Of a stretch of DNA of 64,000 nt, positions 1 through 8,643 are shown in pieces (position 1 is the stretch's first letter; every line of letters begins with the position of its first letter). A model generated the notes under the pieces. That model saw only the letters and a list, made by a program, of their open reading frames with translations. It did no database searches and was not told where the DNA came from. Position numbers and translations under genes: made by a program. Source of the DNA: Streptomyces sp. NBC_00083 (GTDB taxonomy: Bacteria; Actinomycetota; Actinomycetes; Streptomycetales; Streptomycetaceae); assembly GCF_026343295.1 (NCBI RefSeq), contig NZ_JAPELY010000001.1, forward strand, positions 3,100,001 through 3,164,000. Reading direction: 5' to 3'.

Positions 1-577
1 GCCGCAGACGCCGGTCGGCGGGATAGCGCCGGGTGGCGGCGCGCAGATCGCCGACGACCGCGCTCTGCAGCGCGGACCGGGAGGCCGGGGTGTGGCGGAC
101 ACGGCCGTCGGAGGCGACGAAGGCCCGCCACGCGCCATTGCGGTCCCGGCCGTGCCGCTCGCCCATCAGGGCCGTGTACAGCGGATTGGCGAGGAGCAGC
201 GTCCAGGAGGCGTCGGAGACCGCGACGGGCGTCCCGGTCAGCCGGTCCAGCATCCGGTGCACACTCGGCGTGATGTACGCGGGGACCGCGCCCCGGCCCG
301 GCGGCACGAGACCGGCGGCGTGGAACAGCTGCTCGCGTTCGGACGCGGACAGGCGCAACGCCCGGCCGAGCGCCTCGACGACCTGCTCCGACGGGTTGGC
401 CGCCCGGCCCTGTTCGAGCCGGGTCACGTAGTCGACCGAGATCCCCGCGAGCATCGCGAGCTCCTCACGGCGCAGCCCGGCCGCGCGCCGTCGGCCACCG
501 GTGGGCAGGCCCGCCGCCTCGGGGGAGACCCGGTCCCGCCGGTTGCGCACCATCCGTCCGAACTCCGTGCTCGCCAT
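1..577 (-). CDS. XRE/MmyB-type helix-turn-helix regulator, C-terminus cut by window edge
   Basis: Reading from the ATG at 577 on the minus strand, the frame stays open to base 1, so the C-terminus lies outside the window. The N-terminus has the XRE pattern: an RR-rich start, a REELAMLAGIS recognition region around residues 38-48, then DYVTRLEQGR. A stretch typical of the MmyB-like ligand-binding region follows (LFHAAGLVPP and a VPAYITPSVHRML segment). Proteins of this kind in Streptomyces are usually about 270-290 aa, so roughly two thirds is present. It is divergent from the SDR at 679 with about 100 bp between them, the classic arrangement in which this family represses an adjacent oxidoreductase. 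The family assignment is firm; the target is inferred from position. Confidence 0.85.
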   Translation of the reverse strand, partial: MASTEFGRMVRNRRDRVSPEAAGLPTGGRRRAAGLRREELAMLAGISVDYVTRLEQGRAANPSEQVVEALGRALRLSASEREQLFHAAGLVPPGRGAVPAYITPSVHRMLDRLTGTPVAVSDASWTLLLANPLYTALMGERHGRDRNGAWRAFVASDGRVRHTPASRSALQSAVVGDLRAATRRYPADRRLR

Positions 578-678
578 GCCCCCACTGTGCACCGTCGCCC
601 GTGGTTCTTCCTGGTACTGGCGGTCCCAGGACAACGGGACGACTGTCCGACGCCGGTTCCGCGCCGCAGCATGGAGCC

Positions 679-1386
679 ATGACCACCACACTGATCACCG
701 GAGCGAACAAGGGTCTCGGCTTCGAGACCGCCCGCCGTCTCGTGGCCGAGGGCCACACCGTGTACATCGGCAGCCGCGACGCGGAGCGCGGACGGCTCGC
801 CGCGGAACGGCTGGGTGCCCGGACCGTCCGGCTCGACGTCACCGACGACGCGTCCGTGCGGGACGCGGCACGGACCATCGAGGCCGACGGCGGCCTTGAC
901 GTCCTGATCAACAACGCGGGGATCGAAGCGCGGGGAGCCGGGAACACCGTGATCGGCGCCGCGGACGTGACCGCCGACGACATGCGGCGCACCTTCGAGA
1001 CCAATGTCTTCGGACTGGTCCGCGTCACCCACGCCTTCCTTCCGCTGCTGTGCCGCTCCGCCGCCCCCGTCGTCGTGAACGTGAGCAGCGGCCTGGCCTC
1101 CCTGACCCGCGCCACCGACGCCTCCTCGCCGGCGCACGGCTATCCGGGCGTCGCCTACCCGGCGTCGAAGGCCGCGGTCAACATGGTCACCGTGCAGTAC
1201 GCGAAGGCGTTCCCCGCCCTGCGGATCAACGCGGTGGAGCCGGGCTTCACCAAGACCGACCTCAACGGCAACACCGGCCACCAGAGCGTCGAGCAGGGCG
1301 CCGAGATCATCGTCCGCATGGCGCTGACCGGCCCCGAAGGCCCCACCGGCGCGTACGTCGACGCCGAGGGGCCGCTTCCCTGGTAG
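679..1386 (+). CDS. SDR family NAD(P)-dependent oxidoreductase
   Basis: A 235-aa classical short-chain dehydrogenase. The dinucleotide-binding motif TGANKGLG is at residues 7-14, NNAG at 78-81, the catalytic Ser about 137 (VSSG) and the YPASK motif with Tyr160 and Lys164. The frame is open upstream, but the ATG at 679 is chosen because the glycine-rich motif sits the usual few residues from the start. Length and motif spacing match cytosolic SDRs of the carbonyl-reductase kind that act on small ketones or aldehydes; the substrate cannot be read from sequence. It is divergent from the XRE/MmyB-type regulator, which probably controls it. Confidence 0.9.
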   Translation: MTTTLITGANKGLGFETARRLVAEGHTVYIGSRDAERGRLAAERLGARTVRLDVTDDASVRDAARTIEADGGLDVLINNAGIEARGAGNTVIGAADVTADDMRRTFETNVFGLVRVTHAFLPLLCRSAAPVVVNVSSGLASLTRATDASSPAHGYPGVAYPASKAAVNMVTVQYAKAFPALRINAVEPGFTKTDLNGNTGHQSVEQGAEIIVRMALTGPEGPTGAYVDAEGPLPW

Positions 1387-1398
1387 GAGGGGCGGGAC

Positions 1399-2268
1399 TC
1401 ACCAGCGGACGGCCGTGAAGTCGACCGGCCGGGGCCGCAGTCGCCGGGTGCGCGCCGCCAGGTCCCGCAGCCTCCGGGACATCTCGTCGGCGGGCAGCCG
1501 GTGACGGTCGCCGTGGCCCGGCAGGACCCATTCGAAGCGCAGGCCGGGGGCCGTACGGGTCAGGGAGGCGGCCTGCTCCTCGATGGAGTACCAGGTGACG
1601 CTGTCCGCGACGGCCAGGTCACCGGCCGCCCGCGACCAGTAGAAGCTGTCGCCGCTGAAGCAGTACCGGTCGTCGGCGAGGTAGAGCACGCTGCCCCGAG
1701 TGTGGCCCGGCAGGGGCTGCGCGGTGACTCCGTCCGCGACGCGTACGGGGTCGAGCCCCCGGATCACCTCGTCGGCGTCCGGGGCCGCGTCGAGGTCGCC
1801 CTCGTGGATCCACAGGGACGCGCCGAAGTGGTCGGCGTACCGGCGGCCGTGTGCGGCATGGTCGCGATGGGTCAGCAGCACATCGGTGATCCGGCCCGAC
1901 GCGGCGTACCGGTCCGCGAGTTCGGTGTTCCAGCGGGGCGTGTCGATCATCATGGCCGTGCCGCCGGGCCGGCGCAGTAGATAGGAGTTGGCGCCGGCGG
2001 TGTGCGTGGAGTTGTGTCCGCAGATCAGTACGGTGTCGTCCAGGGCCATCGGGAAGGGGTCGAGCGTCCGGTCCGCGCGGCCGGAAGCGGGCCGGATGGA
2101 GCGGGTGGGGCAGGCGAAGACCGCCGCGTGGAAGCGCCGGTTCTCTGCGGCGTCGACGGGCGTGCGCAGGATCTCGGAGCGCCCTTCGACCTCGCCGATG
2201 AGGTCGGGGGCGAATTGCCGGGCCACGTCGCAATTGGTGCACCGTTCGTCCACGTACCAGCCGTCCAT
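1399..2268 (-). CDS. MBL-fold metallo-hydrolase with ferredoxin-like N-terminal domain
   Basis: 289 aa from the ATG at 2268, chosen because GGAGGA lies just upstream; the frame runs further but lacks a ribosome site there. Residues 1-60 resemble the small ferredoxins of actinomycete P450 systems: Cys10 and Cys13 (CTNC) and Cys53 followed by Pro. The rest is a metallo-beta-lactamase fold: His134-Arg-Asp136-His137 (THRDH), PGHTRGS with His189, SGDSF with Asp207, and PGHGDRH with His252. The first metal motif is the shortened THRDH type rather than HxHxDH, so the metal site may differ from glyoxalase II-type enzymes. Only three N-terminal cysteines are seen, so an intact 4Fe-4S cluster is doubtful. 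Convergent with the SDR (12-bp gap). Substrate unknown. Confidence 0.85.
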   Translation of the reverse strand: MDGWYVDERCTNCDVARQFAPDLIGEVEGRSEILRTPVDAAENRRFHAAVFACPTRSIRPASGRADRTLDPFPMALDDTVLICGHNSTHTAGANSYLLRRPGGTAMMIDTPRWNTELADRYAASGRITDVLLTHRDHAAHGRRYADHFGASLWIHEGDLDAAPDADEVIRGLDPVRVADGVTAQPLPGHTRGSVLYLADDRYCFSGDSFYWSRAAGDLAVADSVTWYSIEEQAASLTRTAPGLRFEWVLPGHGDRHRLPADEMSRRLRDLAARTRRLRPRPVDFTAVRW

Positions 2269-2488
2269 GGCGCGTTCCTCCCCAGAAGGTGAACCGGTCC
2301 GGCCGCCGCCCGCGCCGCAATGTGTCGCGTGTGACACATCGACGGTGCGCGCCGAGCGGCCAAGTAGCTTGATCCGAAGCTAAGTTGCTTCGTCGGGCGG
2401 GTCAAACGACGAAGGCGTCGGCGCCCCGCGAACGGCATGAACCGGCCGCTCACGCCGGCGTGCTCCCGGTCGCGCGCGACCGCGCCCG

Positions 2489-3394
2489 TCACGCGTGCGC
2501 GGCGCGAGAGGGATCGAGGACCGAGGCCGCCACGTGGTCACGGAACCAGCGGTGTCCGGGGTCGCCGGAGTTGCGCGGGTGCCAGGCCATGCCGAGGTCG
2601 AGCGGTGCCAGGTCCAGGGGGACGGGGAAGGTGCGCAGCCCGAGCGCGGAGGTGGCGTCGGGCAGCCAGTCCGGCAGGGTGAGCGCGACGAGGTCGCTGT
2701 CGCGCGCGAGCAGCATCGCGCTCGTGTGGGTGGGCACCACGACGGCGATCCGGCGGCTCAGGCCCAATGCGCCGAGGGCGCCGTCGATGGGGCCCAGACG
2801 CTTGCCGAGGCGGGAGATGCCGATGTGGTCGACGGCCGCGAAGGCGCGGGCGTCGATGGGCCGGTCGAAGAGCGGATGGCCGCTGCGGGCGATGCCGACC
2901 AGCGGCATGCGGGCGAGCGCCCGCGTCTGGACCTCGGGGTCCAGATGGCTGAGAACGCCCAGCTCGACATCGACCGTGCCCTGCCGCAGTGCGGGCCCGC
3001 CCTCGCCGGACTCCGGCAGGAACACCACGTCCACGTGGGGAGCCTCGGCCTGCAACCGGTCGGTCAGTGTGCCCGCGAGACCGACCAGGAGCAGCTCGGC
3101 GGTCTGCAGCGTGAAGGTGCGCTGAAGGTGCACGGCCTCGAAACCCGCCCCGGGCCGCAGCACGTTGTCACAGCCGCGCAGCAACGCCCCTACCTCGTCC
3201 CGCAGTTCGAGGGCGCGCGGGGTCGGCACCAGGCCCTGGCCGGCGCGGACCAGGAGGGGGTCGCCGACGGTCCGCCGGAGCTTCGCCAGGGTGCGGCTGA
3301 CCGCCGCGGGCGAGGTGCCGAGGCGCTCGGCGGCGCGAGTCACGCTGTTCTCCTGAAGCAGCGCGTCGAGGACGCGCAGCAGATTGAGGTCCAT
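2489..3394 (-). CDS. LysR family transcriptional regulator
   Basis: 301 aa. The N-terminal winged helix-turn-helix (MDLNLLRVLDALLQ, then VTRAAERLGTSPAAVSRTLAKLR, about residues 3-45) and the following PTPRALEL segment are diagnostic of LysR. The C-terminal 200 residues have the length and GxxPxL-type features of the substrate-binding domain. It is divergent from the beta-propeller/NmrA pair at 3536 and 4640 across a 141-bp AT-richer intergenic region, so that pair is its likely target. Inducer unknown. Confidence 0.9.
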   Translation of the reverse strand: MDLNLLRVLDALLQENSVTRAAERLGTSPAAVSRTLAKLRRTVGDPLLVRAGQGLVPTPRALELRDEVGALLRGCDNVLRPGAGFEAVHLQRTFTLQTAELLLVGLAGTLTDRLQAEAPHVDVVFLPESGEGGPALRQGTVDVELGVLSHLDPEVQTRALARMPLVGIARSGHPLFDRPIDARAFAAVDHIGISRLGKRLGPIDGALGALGLSRRIAVVVPTHTSAMLLARDSDLVALTLPDWLPDATSALGLRTFPVPLDLAPLDLGMAWHPRNSGDPGHRWFRDHVAASVLDPSRAAHA

Positions 3395-3535
3395 GAAACG
3401 CTCCTGAGCTGCATTATTACGTCTGAGTCAACTATTGCGTGCTTATCCTTGCATTGTTGCGGAGGGTCCGGGCGGCGAGAGTGAGGGAGTCGGCGAGAAC
3501 GCCTGACACCCCCTCAGTTCCAGCAAGGAGTTCCC
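3395..3535. promoter_or_regulatory. divergent promoter region between LysR gene and beta-propeller gene
   Basis: This 141-bp gap is clearly more AT-rich than its surroundings (the stretch at 3411-3470) and separates a LysR gene from its likely divergent targets. LysR proteins usually bind T-N11-A dyads in such gaps. Several TGCAT/ATTGC words occur, but I could not identify one unambiguous dyad. AAGGAG lies just before the plus-strand ATG at 3536. Confidence 0.35.
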
Positions 3536-4597
3536 ATGCCGCAGTCCGCGCGCGCCGACCGTGAGGGCGACGTTCTGGCCGTGGTCAGCCAGAGCGGGCC
3601 GACGGTCTCGTTCTACGACGCCGCCTCGGACCGCCACCTCGACACCCTCGAAGTCCCCTGCTCACCGCATGAGTTGTGCTTCGACCCCACGCAGCGACTG
3701 CTGTGGTGCACGACCGCTTACGCGTCGGGCTACTACCACGCCAACACCGGCCGGCGCACCGAGCTGACCGTCATCGACCCCGACACCCGCCGCATCGTCG
3801 AGATCATCGACCTCGCCCCGGAACACGGGCCCCACGGCCTCGCCCTCGACACCGTGCGCAAGCGCCTCTACGTCAGCGTGGAGGGCTCGGCGGACCGTCC
3901 CGGCGGCGTCGTCGTCATCGACACGGAGACCCGGCGCCCCCTGGGCCGGATCGACACGGACGCGCCCGGCCCGCACTGGTTCGTCATCGATCCCGAGGGG
4001 CGTACCGGTTACGCGGCCAACAAGGAGGCGCCGTTCGTCTCGGTCGTCGACCTCGAACGGGACGTGCTGACCGCGAAGGTCGAGGTGCCGGGAAGCGAGG
4101 GCATCGCCGTCTCGCTCGACGGGTCGCTCGTCTACGTCGCCGCGCCGTACGGCGGTTCCTTCGACGCCGACGCCGACCCCGCCGACCGTCCGGCGACCGG
4201 TGTCCGGGTCATCGACGCCCGCACCCACTCCGTCGTCGCCACCCTGCCCACCCACGACATCGTCCTGCCGGTCCACATGACAGCGACGGGGAAACTGCTC
4301 GTCGCGGAGATGCGCAGCGCCTTCGACCCGGCGACCGCGCTGGGACGCCACATGGCGGGCCGCCTCACCGTGTTCTCCGGCCACACCCACGAGCAGCTGG
4401 GCCAACTGGACGTCGGGCTCTGCCCGTTGACCATCACCTCCTCGCCGGACGGCCGTCTCGGCTATGTGGCCGGCGTCGCCTCCTCCACCGTCGACATCGT
4501 CGACCTGGACACGCTGCGCGGCATCGGCCGGCTCGACATCGCCATGCGCGGCGAGGCGGGCGCCCACGGCCTCGCCTACATCCCGCGCCCCGCCTGA
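3536..4597 (+). CDS. YncE/YVTN-type beta-propeller protein
   Basis: 353 aa with repeated blades of about 45 residues: PHELCFDP, HGPHGLALD, GPHWFVIDPEG, SEGIAVSLDGSLVYVA, and TSSPDGRLGYVAGV. Each carries the S/LDG..VYVA signature of YVTN-family propellers (surface layer or YncE-like). No signal peptide is visible, so it is probably cytoplasmic, unlike many family members. Several histidines fall in equivalent blade positions (PHEL, HGPHG, PHW, VHM), reminiscent of the DPP-type or metal-binding propellers; this is only a visual impression. The start is supported by AAGGAG. It is followed 42 bp later by the NmrA-type reductase and probably shares its transcript under the divergent LysR regulator. 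Confidence 0.8.
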   Translation: MPQSARADREGDVLAVVSQSGPTVSFYDAASDRHLDTLEVPCSPHELCFDPTQRLLWCTTAYASGYYHANTGRRTELTVIDPDTRRIVEIIDLAPEHGPHGLALDTVRKRLYVSVEGSADRPGGVVVIDTETRRPLGRIDTDAPGPHWFVIDPEGRTGYAANKEAPFVSVVDLERDVLTAKVEVPGSEGIAVSLDGSLVYVAAPYGGSFDADADPADRPATGVRVIDARTHSVVATLPTHDIVLPVHMTATGKLLVAEMRSAFDPATALGRHMAGRLTVFSGHTHEQLGQLDVGLCPLTITSSPDGRLGYVAGVASSTVDIVDLDTLRGIGRLDIAMRGEAGAHGLAYIPRPA

Positions 4598-4639
4598 CCT
4601 CCGGCACCGACCTCACCATCCGAGAACAGAAGGATCCAC

Positions 4640-5524
4640 ATGTACGTCATCACCGCCCCCACCAGCACCATCGGCCGCGACGTCGTCGCCGGCCTGCTCG
4701 ACCGGGGCGTGCCCCTGCGGCTCGTCGTCCGGGACGCCTCGCGCCTCGCACCCGACGTGCGGGAACGTGTCGAGATCGTCGAGGGCTCGCACGGCGACCC
4801 CGCCGTCATCGACCGCGCGTGCGTGGGCGCCGAGGCCGTGTTCTGGCTCGCGCCGGGCGACCCGTCCGGACCCGACGTCCACGCCGCGTACGTCGACTTC
4901 ACGCGGCCCGCCTGCGAGGCGTTCGTCCGCCACGGGGTCAAGCGCGTGGTCGGGATCTCGGCGCTCGGCCGGGGCACACCGCTCGCCGCACACGCCGGCC
5001 CGGTGACCGCCTCCCTCGCGATGGACGACCTGATCGGCGCGTCCGGCGTGCCCTACCGGGCCGTCACCTGCCCCTCGTTCATGCACAACCTGCTGCACCA
5101 GGCCCGTGCGGTGAAGGAGCAGGGCATGTTCTTCCTGATGGCCGACCCCGATCTGAAGTCCCCGATGGTCGCCTCGCGCGACATCGCCGCCACCGCCACG
5201 CGCCTGCTGCTCGACGACGCGTGGCGCGGCTCCGGCGAGGTGGCCTGCCTCGGCCCCGAGGACCTGACGCCCCTCGACATGGCGCAGACCCTCTCCGACG
5301 TCCTCGGCACGACCATCGGCTACCGGCAGACGCCCGGCCCGGCGCTGAAGGAGCGTCTCATCGGCTTCGGTTCGAGCGAGGCGATGGCACAGGCGATGAT
5401 CGACATGTTCGACGCCAAGAACCAGGGCATCGACAAGGCCGAGCCGCGCACCGAGGAGTCGACGACTCCGACGACGTTCCGGCAGTGGGCCGAGGAGGTC
5501 ATGAAGCCGGCCGTGCGCTCCTGA
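4640..5524 (+). CDS. NmrA/HSCARG-type NAD(P)H-binding protein
   Basis: 294 aa. The N-terminus is a Rossmann fold of the atypical SDR kind: MYVITAPTSTIGRDVVAGLL replaces the usual GATGxxG with an APTSTIG loop, followed by LRLVVRD (cofactor-selecting Arg) and VEIVEGSHGD. There is no catalytic YxxxK, as expected of NmrA-like proteins that sense or bind NAD(P)H; some relatives are quinone or azo reductases. The C-terminal half has the mixed helices typical of this family. AGAAGG precedes the ATG. It sits downstream of the propeller gene, and both are likely targets of the divergent LysR regulator. Confidence 0.85.
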   Translation: MYVITAPTSTIGRDVVAGLLDRGVPLRLVVRDASRLAPDVRERVEIVEGSHGDPAVIDRACVGAEAVFWLAPGDPSGPDVHAAYVDFTRPACEAFVRHGVKRVVGISALGRGTPLAAHAGPVTASLAMDDLIGASGVPYRAVTCPSFMHNLLHQARAVKEQGMFFLMADPDLKSPMVASRDIAATATRLLLDDAWRGSGEVACLGPEDLTPLDMAQTLSDVLGTTIGYRQTPGPALKERLIGFGSSEAMAQAMIDMFDAKNQGIDKAEPRTEESTTPTTFRQWAEEVMKPAVRS

Positions 5525-5562
5525 TCCGGACCGCACACCGGTCCCTGTCGGCCGGGCGGGGC

Positions 5563-5602
5563 GGCCCCGCGCCGGACCTCGGTCCGGAGCGTGCGCGGGG
5601 CC
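5563..5602. terminator. bidirectional nested hairpin terminator
   Basis: A perfect 10-bp inverted repeat (GGCCCCGCGC at 5563-5572 and GCGCGGGGCC at 5593-5602) encloses a second hairpin, CCGGACC/GGTCCGG at 5572-5587. It lies in the 105-bp gap between the convergent NmrA-type gene and the O-methyltransferase gene, so it can stop transcription from both sides. There is no U-tract, as is common in actinomycetes. Confidence 0.7.
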
Positions 5603-5629
5603 GCGCTTGCCCGCGGGGCGCGGTCGCGA

Positions 5630-6721
5630 TCACTGCGCTGCGGCTTCGACGAGGCAGTACGGTGCGGCGCCCGTCAGCGGCGCGACCGACAGGACGCGGA
5701 GCCCGGCCCGATGGCACACGGCGTCGAAGTCCTTCCGGGTGCGCTCCCTGCCGCCCACGTTCACCAGCATGTTGAGGTCGCTCAGATAGGTGATCCCGCC
5801 GTCGGCGGCATGGCCTTCGGCGTCGGTGGCGGCGGTCTCGGGGCGGACCGGCCCCACGATGTCAGGGAGGACCGGCTCCACGACGAGGACGCGGCCGCCG
5901 GCCGGCAGCACCTCGCGGCAGTGGCGCAGAATCGTGACCGCCTGGTCGTCCGACCAGTCGTGCAGCACGCTCTTGATCAGATACAGGTCCGATCCCTCGG
6001 GAACGGAGCGGAAGAAGTCCCCCGCACGGAGCGTGCAACGGTCCCCGAGACGGTGCCGGTCCAGCGTCGTCGGCGCCTGCGCCAGGCCTTCCGCAGTGTC
6101 GTAGACGACCCCCGTCAGCCGAGGATGCGCGTCGAGCACCCCGGCCAGGACGGTTCCCGCGCCGCCCCCGACATCGGTGACGGAGCCGAAGCGGCCGAAG
6201 TCGTAGGCGTGCGGGAGCGCTCCGGCAGCCGCGCCCGCGGCCTGGCTCATCGCCGAGTTGAACGCCTGCGACAGCTCGGGGTGCTGAGCGAGATGGCGGA
6301 AGAAGTCCGTGCCGAAGACCGCGTCGAACGCGATCTCCCCGGTCCGGACGCTGTCGTCCAGATGCTCCCAGGCGCGCAGCGCCACCGGGTCGGTGAACAC
6401 CCGGACAAAGGAAGCGAGCGAGTGGGGGTGGCGCGGGTCGAGGAGAGCGCCCGCGGGCGTCGCCGAGAAGGAACCGCTCGCGTCCTGCACGAGCACGCCC
6501 AGGGCCGCCAGGGCGCGCAACAGCCGCGTCATGGTCTGCGGCTCGGTGCCCGCCTCGGCGGCGATGTCCGCCGCCCGCCGGGGCGTCTCGCCGATCAGCT
6601 CGGGCACCCTCAGGCGCACGGCGGCCCGCAGGGTCTGCGCCGCCATGCCTCCGAAGGCCATCCCGACGATCAGCCGGCGGTCGGCCGCCGGGTCTGCCGC
6701 TCGGACATCGGTGGTGGTCAT
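5630..6721 (-). CDS. SAM-dependent O-methyltransferase (hydroxyneurosporene / carminomycin type)
   Basis: 363 aa, the usual length for this family. The N-terminal dimerisation/winged-helix part (to about residue 100) contains LRVPELIGETPRRAADIAAEAG. The SAM-binding motif is DVGGGAGT at 183-190; the acidic motif is near 208 (VVYDTA), and LHDWSDD with the candidate catalytic base His254 matches the plant COMT/DnrK fold. The start at 6721 overlaps the stop of the AraC gene (ATGA, 6718-6721), so the two are translationally coupled. Such enzymes methylate phenolic hydroxyls in polyketides or carotenoids; none of those pathways is visible here, so the substrate is open. Confidence 0.88.
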   Translation of the reverse strand: MTTTDVRAADPAADRRLIVGMAFGGMAAQTLRAAVRLRVPELIGETPRRAADIAAEAGTEPQTMTRLLRALAALGVLVQDASGSFSATPAGALLDPRHPHSLASFVRVFTDPVALRAWEHLDDSVRTGEIAFDAVFGTDFFRHLAQHPELSQAFNSAMSQAAGAAAGALPHAYDFGRFGSVTDVGGGAGTVLAGVLDAHPRLTGVVYDTAEGLAQAPTTLDRHRLGDRCTLRAGDFFRSVPEGSDLYLIKSVLHDWSDDQAVTILRHCREVLPAGGRVLVVEPVLPDIVGPVRPETAATDAEGHAADGGITYLSDLNMLVNVGGRERTRKDFDAVCHRAGLRVLSVAPLTGAAPYCLVEAAAQ

Positions 6722-7599
6722 GTGGGTCTTCCTCTCGTCGGTGGTGAGGGGGACAGGGCGGCCCGCGGCTGCCGGCCGCCGGCCGTCGCGAGGGACGCGA
6801 GCGCGCCGGGCGTACACCCGGCGAACGCCCGCACGTCGCGGTGGAGATGGGACTGGTCGGCGTATCCGCACGCAAGGGCGACATCGGTGACGCCGTCGCC
6901 CGCGCGCAGCGCCCGGACGGCGACGTCGAAGCGCACCAGCATGGCCGCGCGCTTGGGCGTCAGGCCCACCTGGTCGGTGAACCTGGACCACAGCCGCTTG
7001 CGGCTCCAGCCGCAGGACGCCGCGAGTTCCTCGACCCGTACGCGGCCTCGGCCGGCCACGATGCGGCCCCAGGCGGCCGCGACCTCGGGCGCCATCGAGG
7101 GCGCCCGCGCGGCCCGGCGCACCAGGAACTCGTCCATGAGCGCCAGGCGGTCCCGCCACGACGGCGCGGCCGTCAACCGCTCGCGCAGATGGAGCGCGTG
7201 GCGCCCCCACAGATCGTCAAGTCCCGTGACGGAGCTGCCCAGGTCCTGTGGTGAGACGCCCAGCAGCGCATAGGCGGCCGGTGGCGACACGTGCATCTCG
7301 ACGCACTCCACGCGCTCGCCACGGACGCGGGTCGCGCCCGGTACCAGCGACGCGGCGAAGCCGGTCAGGCGCCGGCTGCCGCAGGCGCCCTCAAGGGTGA
7401 ACGGGGTGTCCCCGAGCCCGATGACGATCACCACCGCGGGCCGCGGAAGCACGTGCTTGTCGAGCCCGGCCGCGGCACGGTCGCGGAACCCCGCCATCCG
7501 TACACCGTGGAGGGAGGCGTCCCCGCGGGGGCGGGCGACCTCCCAGCCCCGCTCGTCGTCGCGGTCCCGGGGCGCGGACCCCACGTCGTAGTTGCGCAT
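6718..7599 (-). CDS. AraC family transcriptional regulator
   Basis: 293 aa from the ATG at 7599. The N-terminal about 170 residues form an uncharacterised sensor domain. The C-terminal about 100 residues hold two helix-turn-helix units (VEELAASCGWSRKRLWSRF and VTDVALACGYADQSHLHRDV) followed by the FAG-TPG pattern that marks AraC/XylS DNA-binding domains. It lies immediately upstream of, and overlaps by four bases, the O-methyltransferase gene, so the two are one operon and the regulator probably controls that methylation step and itself. No strong ribosome site is seen before the chosen ATG. Confidence 0.88.
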   Translation of the reverse strand: MRNYDVGSAPRDRDDERGWEVARPRGDASLHGVRMAGFRDRAAAGLDKHVLPRPAVVIVIGLGDTPFTLEGACGSRRLTGFAASLVPGATRVRGERVECVEMHVSPPAAYALLGVSPQDLGSSVTGLDDLWGRHALHLRERLTAAPSWRDRLALMDEFLVRRAARAPSMAPEVAAAWGRIVAGRGRVRVEELAASCGWSRKRLWSRFTDQVGLTPKRAAMLVRFDVAVRALRAGDGVTDVALACGYADQSHLHRDVRAFAGCTPGALASLATAGGRQPRAALSPSPPTRGRPT

Positions 7600-7670
7600 G
7601 CCCTGAGCGTCCCGGATATCAACGGCCTTGTCTTGAAAGAAAGTTCCCCGGGGCGAAGGCTCTGCCGGTG

Positions 7671-8036
7671 TCACAGACGGGTTGCCGCCGCCAGCCACAC
7701 CGTCACGGCACCCGCCACCAGGAGGATCAGGTTGAGGGCGATGTCGCGTTCCCCGCGCCGCAGATGGAGGCCGGTCGCGCCGATCTGCAGAGCCGCGAAG
7801 CCGGCCGCCGCCACCAGAGCGAGCCAGGGCGCGACGCCGGTCAGCGGCGGCAGGACCAGCCCGGCCGCGCCGAGCACCTCGGTCAGGCCGATGGCCCGTA
7901 CCGCCGCCATCGGAGTGGTGTCCACCCACGCCATCATCGGGCGGAGCCGCTCACGGCTCCGAACGGCCTTGAGGCCGCCCGCGTAGAGATAGAAGAGCGC
8001 GAGGAGACCGGCGACGCTCCAGTAGGCGGTGTTCAC
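7671..8036 (-). CDS. DoxX-like small integral membrane protein
   Basis: 121 aa with four hydrophobic helices (about 8-24, 44-62, 68-84, 97-115). The N-terminal pattern WSVAGLLALFYLYAGGLKA, then RLRPMMAWVD and GLTEVLGAAGLVLP, is typical of DoxX-like family proteins. Its start overlaps the stop of the cupin gene (ATGA at 8033-8036), so the two are co-translated. Function of the family is poorly defined; some members support redox reactions at the membrane. Confidence 0.85.
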   Translation of the reverse strand: MNTAYWSVAGLLALFYLYAGGLKAVRSRERLRPMMAWVDTTPMAAVRAIGLTEVLGAAGLVLPPLTGVAPWLALVAAAGFAALQIGATGLHLRRGERDIALNLILLVAGAVTVWLAAATRL

Positions 8037-8563
8037 GACGCCCCTCCGGGCCCAGCGGCGCCGAACTCCGTGGCAGGTTCAGTGGCGTACCGGCTCATCG
8101 TGCGGAGGGTGGCCCGGGGGTCCGGTTCCTGTCCGCCGGCGATCATGTCCTGGAGGTCCCGGAAGTACTGCACGTACAGGTCAGGCGTGAAGGTGCTGAG
8201 CATGACGGCCGGCTGATCGGTGGTGTTGGCGAAGGTGTGCGGCGCCCCGGGCGGCACCAGGACGAAGGTGCCGGCCGTCGCGTCGTAGTCCCGCTCGCCG
8301 ACGGTGAAGCGTACGGAGCCGGCGATGACGTAGAAGCCCTCGTCGTGCTGGGCGTGGCGGTGTTGCGGCGGTCCCGGTGTGTGCGGCGCGAGGACGGACT
8401 CCGCGAGCCCGAGGCGGTGCCCGGTGTTGCTGCCGTCCTCGAGAACGCGCAGGCGTGTGGTGCCGAGGACGATCGTCTCGCCCTCACCCGGGCCGACCAC
8501 CGACACGGCGGGTTCGGCGGCGGGGGCGGCGATCGGCTCGCCCGGCTTCGGTTCATCAGTCAT
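8033..8563 (-). CDS. single-domain cupin protein
   Basis: 176 aa. The cupin core is clear: PPQHRHAQHDEGFYVIAG (motif 1, metal ligands His-x-His...Glu) and VPPGAPHTFAN (motif 2, His), about residues 67-125. The C-terminal tail (YVQYFRDLQDMI) resembles quercetinase-like or RmlC-like cupins of actinomycetes annotated as quercetin 2,3-dioxygenase-related. It is the first gene of a two-gene operon with the DoxX-like protein, divergent from the LysR gene at 8644 across 80 bp; that regulator probably controls it. Confidence 0.85.
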   Translation of the reverse strand: MTDEPKPGEPIAAPAAEPAVSVVGPGEGETIVLGTTRLRVLEDGSNTGHRLGLAESVLAPHTPGPPQHRHAQHDEGFYVIAGSVRFTVGERDYDATAGTFVLVPPGAPHTFANTTDQPAVMLSTFTPDLYVQYFRDLQDMIAGGQEPDPRATLRTMSRYATEPATEFGAAGPGGAS

Positions 8564-8643
8564 GCACCGATTGCACCGCCGGCACCCGGTGGGCGTCCAA
8601 GACCCTTTCCGCGCAGCCGATACCGCATGGGTATCGTCGCAGG

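Noticed and set aside
3676-5775. A 699-codon open frame on the plus strand overlapping the beta-propeller and NmrA-type genes
   Set aside because: Arg/Pro/His-rich translation, wrong third-position bias; it is the shadow of two well-supported genes.
5591-7273. A 560-codon plus-strand frame opposite the O-methyltransferase and AraC genes
   Set aside because: No family match; codon bias belongs to the minus-strand genes.
5630-7599. Part of a polyketide antibiotic cluster
   Set aside because: The O-methyltransferase family fits, but no synthase, cyclase or glycosyltransferase is nearby.
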